Source: Actinomycetota bacterium
GTDB taxonomy: Bacteria; Actinomycetota; Actinomycetes; S36-B12; UBA10799
Direction: 5' to 3'
DNA length: 64,000 nt
NCBI GenBank assembly: GCA_020636995.1
Contig: JACJWU010000006.1
Coordinates: forward strand, 1-64,000
Both the position numbers and the translations under genes were made by a program. Positions 60,925-64,000 of the stretch are shown piece after piece; position 1 is the first letter of the stretch, and the number at the start of each line of letters is the position of its first letter. The notes under the pieces are model-generated. The model searched no databases. It saw nothing but the letters and a program-made list of their open reading frames with translations, and was not told where the DNA came from.

Positions 60925-60985
60925 CGTTGCCGAAGCAGCGGGCCGTGCCCAGGTCCGGCAACTGGCCGTTGAGCGGCATCTGATC
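60925..60985. repeat. degenerate duplicate of the 3' end of the coiled-coil gene
   Basis: CGAAGCAGCGGGCCGTG at 60931-60947 is identical to 61111-61127, and the following 38 bp match 61128-61164, which includes the last nine codons of the gene at 61138-61962. The copy is 180 bp away and lies between two family C blocks. Confidence 0.85.
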
Positions 60986-60990
60986 AAAGA

Positions 60991-61085
60991 CCCGGCATCT
61001 TGGTTAGTCCCCGGCATCTTCGTTAGTCCCAGACGGCCGCATAAGGCTCACCAGAATGCCGATCTCTCACCGGAGTGCCGACCGC
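60991..61085. repeat. family C element, copy 3
   Basis: Left-arm words GGCATCTTGGTTAGTCC at 60995 and GGCATCTTCGTTAGTCC at 61014, centre AGACGGCCGCATAAGGCT, then right-arm words containing CACCAGAATGCC and CACCGGAGTGCC. With copy 2 and the duplicate it accounts for the 399-bp gap 60739-61137, where no gene is visible. Confidence 0.88.
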
Positions 61086-61137
61086 TGAGCCACATGCCGC
61101 GGCCCGCCACCGAAGCAGCGGGCCGTGACGTGCTCGG

Positions 61138-61962
61138 CTACTGACCGTTGACCGGCATCTGATCGATGTAGCCGACCCCCTCGTCGTACTTCGCCTTGAC
61201 GATGGCGAACTCATCGGCACGGCGCTGCTGGGCCCTCTCCTTGCTGCGCTGGTACAACTCACGCAACCGGGTCTGCAGATTGGCGATCTGGTCGTTGAAA
61301 TCCTCAGTGGTGTTCTCGATGCGCTGGGCGTACGTCTCCTTGGCGTTCTCCACCTGGTTGTCGTACTTGTTGTTCGCGATGTTCAGATCCGAGCGCTTCT
61401 CCTGAGCCAGGGAATCAAGTTCGTCCTGGATCGCGCTGATCTCCTCGCGCAGATTCGCGCGTACCACCGGGTTGGTGGCCTTGGCCAACTTCTTGCGGGC
61501 CTTCTTCAGCTGCTTGTTCAGTTTGTCCTGCTGGTTGGCGTAGTTGGTGTTGATGCGAGCGATCGCGGCGCGGCGGTCGGCAGCGATCGCGTTCAGCCGC
61601 TGCTGCCGCGCGTTCTTCAACTGCGCGATCTGGGCGTTGCGGCGCTGCTTGAGCTTCACGACCTTGGCCTTGCGCACGGCGCGGCGGTCCTTGGCCTTGC
61701 TCAACTGGTCCTGGTAGAGGACGCGAACCTTCGTGGAAGCCTTGGCGCGCTTCTTCGACAGTTCGCTGCGGTACTTGTTGATCTCGGCGGGCGTCTGCTG
61801 CTGGTTCTTCTTCGCACCCAACTCCGAGACGTAGACCTTCAGCGCCTGGTACTCCTTGGTGCTTCGGATGCTCGGGGTGGCGGCGTTGGCGGGGGCTGAT
61901 GCGACGACCAGCGCGGGCGCGACGAACAGGGAGACAGCGGTGACCATCCATTTGCTTCGCAT
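61138..61962 (-). CDS. secreted basic coiled-coil protein
   Basis: 274 residues from the ATG at 61962. Signal peptide 1-28 (ending APANAA), then about 230 residues of Lys/Arg/Gln/Ala-rich heptads with few breaks (for example QKLNKQLKKARKKLAKATNP-like stretches), without Cys and almost without Gly or Pro. Probably an extended extracellular coiled coil; function unknown. Its 3' end is partly duplicated downstream. Confidence 0.8.
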   Translation of the reverse strand: MRSKWMVTAVSLFVAPALVVASAPANAATPSIRSTKEYQALKVYVSELGAKKNQQQTPAEINKYRSELSKKRAKASTKVRVLYQDQLSKAKDRRAVRKAKVVKLKQRRNAQIAQLKNARQQRLNAIAADRRAAIARINTNYANQQDKLNKQLKKARKKLAKATNPVVRANLREEISAIQDELDSLAQEKRSDLNIANNKYDNQVENAKETYAQRIENTTEDFNDQIANLQTRLRELYQRSKERAQQRRADEFAIVKAKYDEGVGYIDQMPVNGQ

Positions 61963-62101
61963 GCCTCGAAGGTAGCCCTGCGTGGTCGTCGGTTGCCCGG
62001 TCTGTGGGCCGTTGGCACGGTTTTCCGACGAAGGGAGGACGGGTGGGTCAGTCCTTGGTAACCCAGGGTGACCAGCGGGGCTTTCCGGTAGCCTGACCGC
62101 C

Positions 62102-63934
62102 GTGTCCGAGCAACCCCGCGCCCTTCGCCTTGTGATCGCCGGACTGCTGGTCGTCGAGGCCATTCTCGTGGTCCACCCCGTACTCGCGGTCTCGAATCTC
62201 TTCGTCGGCTCGGGCGTGCTCGGCAAGGTGATCGCCTACGTTCCGATCGCCGATGTCATGGCTCAGGGCCTCGGGTATCTGGGCGCACCGCTGGTGGTGC
62301 TCCTGCTCCTGCTGGCCGCGTGGGGGGTGGCGCATCGCACACGCGGGATCGGGGCCCTTCTGCTGCAACCGGCAGTTGCAGTCTTCGCCGGCGTGCCGAT
62401 CCTGCGACCGATGAGCACGAGCGCGCCGGTCCTGGCCGTCGTCGCCGTGGCGACCACCATCGCCCTCGTCGTGCTCATCGTGCGCACCCACCCGCAGCCG
62501 ACGACTCACCGCCGCTGGTGGTGGCTGGCCGGCTTCGCGACTGCCGTGGTCCTGCTCGGCGCGATCAATGCCACGTCCCGTTCGCTACCCTTCGATCCGA
62601 CCGCCGCGCTCAGCCCGGACGGAAGTGGCGGCCCGGCCGATTTCGCCGATTTGCCCGCGGAAGTGATCCCGCAGAACCCGGCGGTGGCACCCAACCCGTT
62701 CAACAGCATCCACAACGACACCTGGGGCACCGACGTCTATGACCTCCCGGCCCCCGACGATCCGCTGAACACGCCGGTGGAGTCGCTGTTCACCGGCGGG
62801 GACTGCGCGACGATCACGTTCAATTCCCGCGGGAAACTTGTGACCCTGTGCTCGACGCTGACCCGGGTGGTCGCGTATCTGGTAGATCCCGCATCTCTGC
62901 GCGTGCTCGACACCCGAGTGGTGGGGGAACGCCGCCCCAGCCTCACGGACTTCTCCGGCGGTGGCTACTTCATCCTGGACGCCAAGGACCGGATCGTGTT
63001 CCCTGCGCGCGGCGGCGTGCTGCGCGTCGTCGAGGCCGCGCCAGGACTCGTCGAGTCGGCGAGCATCGATGTGTCCGGCACGCTGCAGCCGGGCGAGCAG
63101 GTGACCTCCGTGCTGCCGGACTGGCAGGACCGCTACTGGTACGTGGGCGCACTCGGCACGGTGGGAGTGGTCCGCGATGGGGTCCCCGAGGCGATCAACC
63201 TCGACGGCGAGGACATCGAGAACTCGTTCGCCCTGGCTGAGGAGGGTGCCTACGTCGCCACCGGCGCCGCGCTCTACCGACTGGAGGCCGGGCCGACGGG
63301 GCCGCCGGAGATCGTCTGGCGCACCGAATACGACGCCGGCTCGCGACAGAAGCCCGGACAGACCAGTCGCGCCACCGGCACCACCCCGACTCTGTTCGAC
63401 GACGGCGTCGCGATCACCAACAACGCCGACCCGCAGATGAACGTGGTGGTGTTCGAGCGGGAGTCCGGGGCCGAGCGCTGCAAGGCGCCGGTCTTCACAC
63501 CGGGCAGCTCGGCGACCGAGAACTCCTTGATCGCCGTCGACGGCGCCCTGATCGTGGAGAACAACTACGGGTACAAGCCCGCTGTCCTGTCCACCTCTGC
63601 GGGGCGGTCCACCACCCCGGGACTGGCCGCCATCGAGGTCGACGACTGCGCCGTGCGGTGGACCAATGACACGATCCGCATCCCGTCGCTGGTCTCCAAG
63701 GCCACCACCGCGGGCGGGCTCGTGATCACTTACACCAAACCTCGGTCGGCACTCGGGGCCGACGCCTGGTACTTCACGGCGGCCGATGCCCGCACCGGGG
63801 AGGTGGCGTGGACCCGCCGTGCCGGCGCCGGGACGCCGTTCAACAACCACTACGCGGCCGGCTACCTGGCCGACAACGGCGACATGTACGTGGGGACGCT
63901 CAACGGTCTGGTCGTGCTGCGGGCGGTTGAATGA
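62102..63934 (+). CDS. membrane-anchored protein with PQQ-like beta-propeller domain
   Basis: 610 residues from a GTG. Four or five membrane segments in the first 165 residues precede an extracellular domain with repeated beta-propeller-like strands (such as TRVVAYLVDPASLRVLDTRV, GGYFILDAKDRIVFPA, AGYLADNGDMYVGTLNGLVV). It resembles PQQ-binding-like/WD-type repeat proteins. No enzymatic motif is visible. Confidence 0.72.
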   Translation: MSEQPRALRLVIAGLLVVEAILVVHPVLAVSNLFVGSGVLGKVIAYVPIADVMAQGLGYLGAPLVVLLLLLAAWGVAHRTRGIGALLLQPAVAVFAGVPILRPMSTSAPVLAVVAVATTIALVVLIVRTHPQPTTHRRWWWLAGFATAVVLLGAINATSRSLPFDPTAALSPDGSGGPADFADLPAEVIPQNPAVAPNPFNSIHNDTWGTDVYDLPAPDDPLNTPVESLFTGGDCATITFNSRGKLVTLCSTLTRVVAYLVDPASLRVLDTRVVGERRPSLTDFSGGGYFILDAKDRIVFPARGGVLRVVEAAPGLVESASIDVSGTLQPGEQVTSVLPDWQDRYWYVGALGTVGVVRDGVPEAINLDGEDIENSFALAEEGAYVATGAALYRLEAGPTGPPEIVWRTEYDAGSRQKPGQTSRATGTTPTLFDDGVAITNNADPQMNVVVFERESGAERCKAPVFTPGSSATENSLIAVDGALIVENNYGYKPAVLSTSAGRSTTPGLAAIEVDDCAVRWTNDTIRIPSLVSKATTAGGLVITYTKPRSALGADAWYFTAADARTGEVAWTRRAGAGTPFNNHYAAGYLADNGDMYVGTLNGLVVLRAVE

Positions 63935-64000
63935 AGACGGTCCTGAAGTGGCTGGGCATCGTGGCCGACATGCCGGTGAAGGGCTTCTGGTCGGTGACCG
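63931..64000 (+). CDS. partial gene cut by the window end
   Basis: ATG at 63931 overlaps the previous stop (ATGA). The 23 visible codons read MKTVLKWLGIVADMPVKGFW and SVT; too short to classify. Probably co-transcribed with the propeller protein. Confidence 0.6.
   Translation, partial: MKTVLKWLGIVADMPVKGFWSVT

Overview
This is high-GC DNA (roughly two-thirds G+C by eye) with dense, often overlapping genes, many GTG starts and frequent 4-bp ATGA/GTGA stop-start overlaps. Together with the families present (two Abhydrolase_9-type membrane hydrolases, a WS/DGAT acyltransferase, a RES/Xre pair, DUF427, a DUF2236 protein, haloalkane dehalogenase) this points to a free-living actinobacterium. I cannot name the genus. 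I see no rRNA, tRNA or CRISPR array and no phage or plasmid module. The only transposon is one IS3-family copy.

Layout. 0-10 kb: an SDR, then a block of secreted proteins: two IgGFc-binding-domain paralogues, a phospholipase-A2-like protein and a small exported protein, three of which share a lysine-rich C-terminal domain. 10-14 kb: a VOC protein, a RES/Xre toxin-antitoxin pair, a transglutaminase-like gene and a 1381-bp IS3 element sitting inside an intergenic repeat. 14-23 kb: Abhydrolase_9 protein plus CDF transporter, SRPBCC, DUF427, an alpha/beta hydrolase, a secreted nuclease with lamin-tail domains, a tyrosine phosphatase and a second Abhydrolase_9 protein. 23-28 kb: a compact minus-strand operon (TPP enzyme, NAD epimerase, SDR, BASS-type transporter). 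28-36 kb: HerA-like ATPase, peptide deformylase, a phytoene-desaturase-like oxidoreductase, FMO plus alcohol dehydrogenase, HPP membrane protein. 36-47 kb: an ExeM/NucH-type extracellular nuclease, a MoxR/VWA pair, PIG-L deacetylase, WS/DGAT acyltransferase, haloalkane dehalogenase and DUF2236. 47-53 kb: a sugar-acid type cluster (aldehyde dehydrogenase, IlvD/Edd dehydratase, Gfo/Idh/MocA, second aldehyde dehydrogenase) whose first gene and neighbouring MFS gene are both cut at one junction. 54-64 kb: membrane proteins, a 43-codon small gene, a fasciclin lipoprotein, a second FMO with a frameshifted hydrolase, a macrodomain protein, a secreted coiled-coil protein and an anchored beta-propeller-like protein.

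How genes work together. Physiology looks aerobic and heterotrophic: exported nucleases and a PLA2-like protein for polymer scavenging, two flavin monooxygenase operons partnered by an alcohol dehydrogenase or a hydrolase (a possible ketone-to-ester-to-acid route), a dehalogenase and a sugar-acid oxidation cluster.

The most unusual feature is between the genes. At least seven unrelated families of inverted-repeat elements (called A to G here) occupy most longer intergenic gaps, nearly always 3' of a gene. Families B and C are built from words repeated with a period of about 19 nt on both arms of a palindrome, and several elements contain the stop codon of the preceding gene. The lysine-rich C-terminal domain shared by otherwise unrelated exported proteins is the second candidate for something undescribed.
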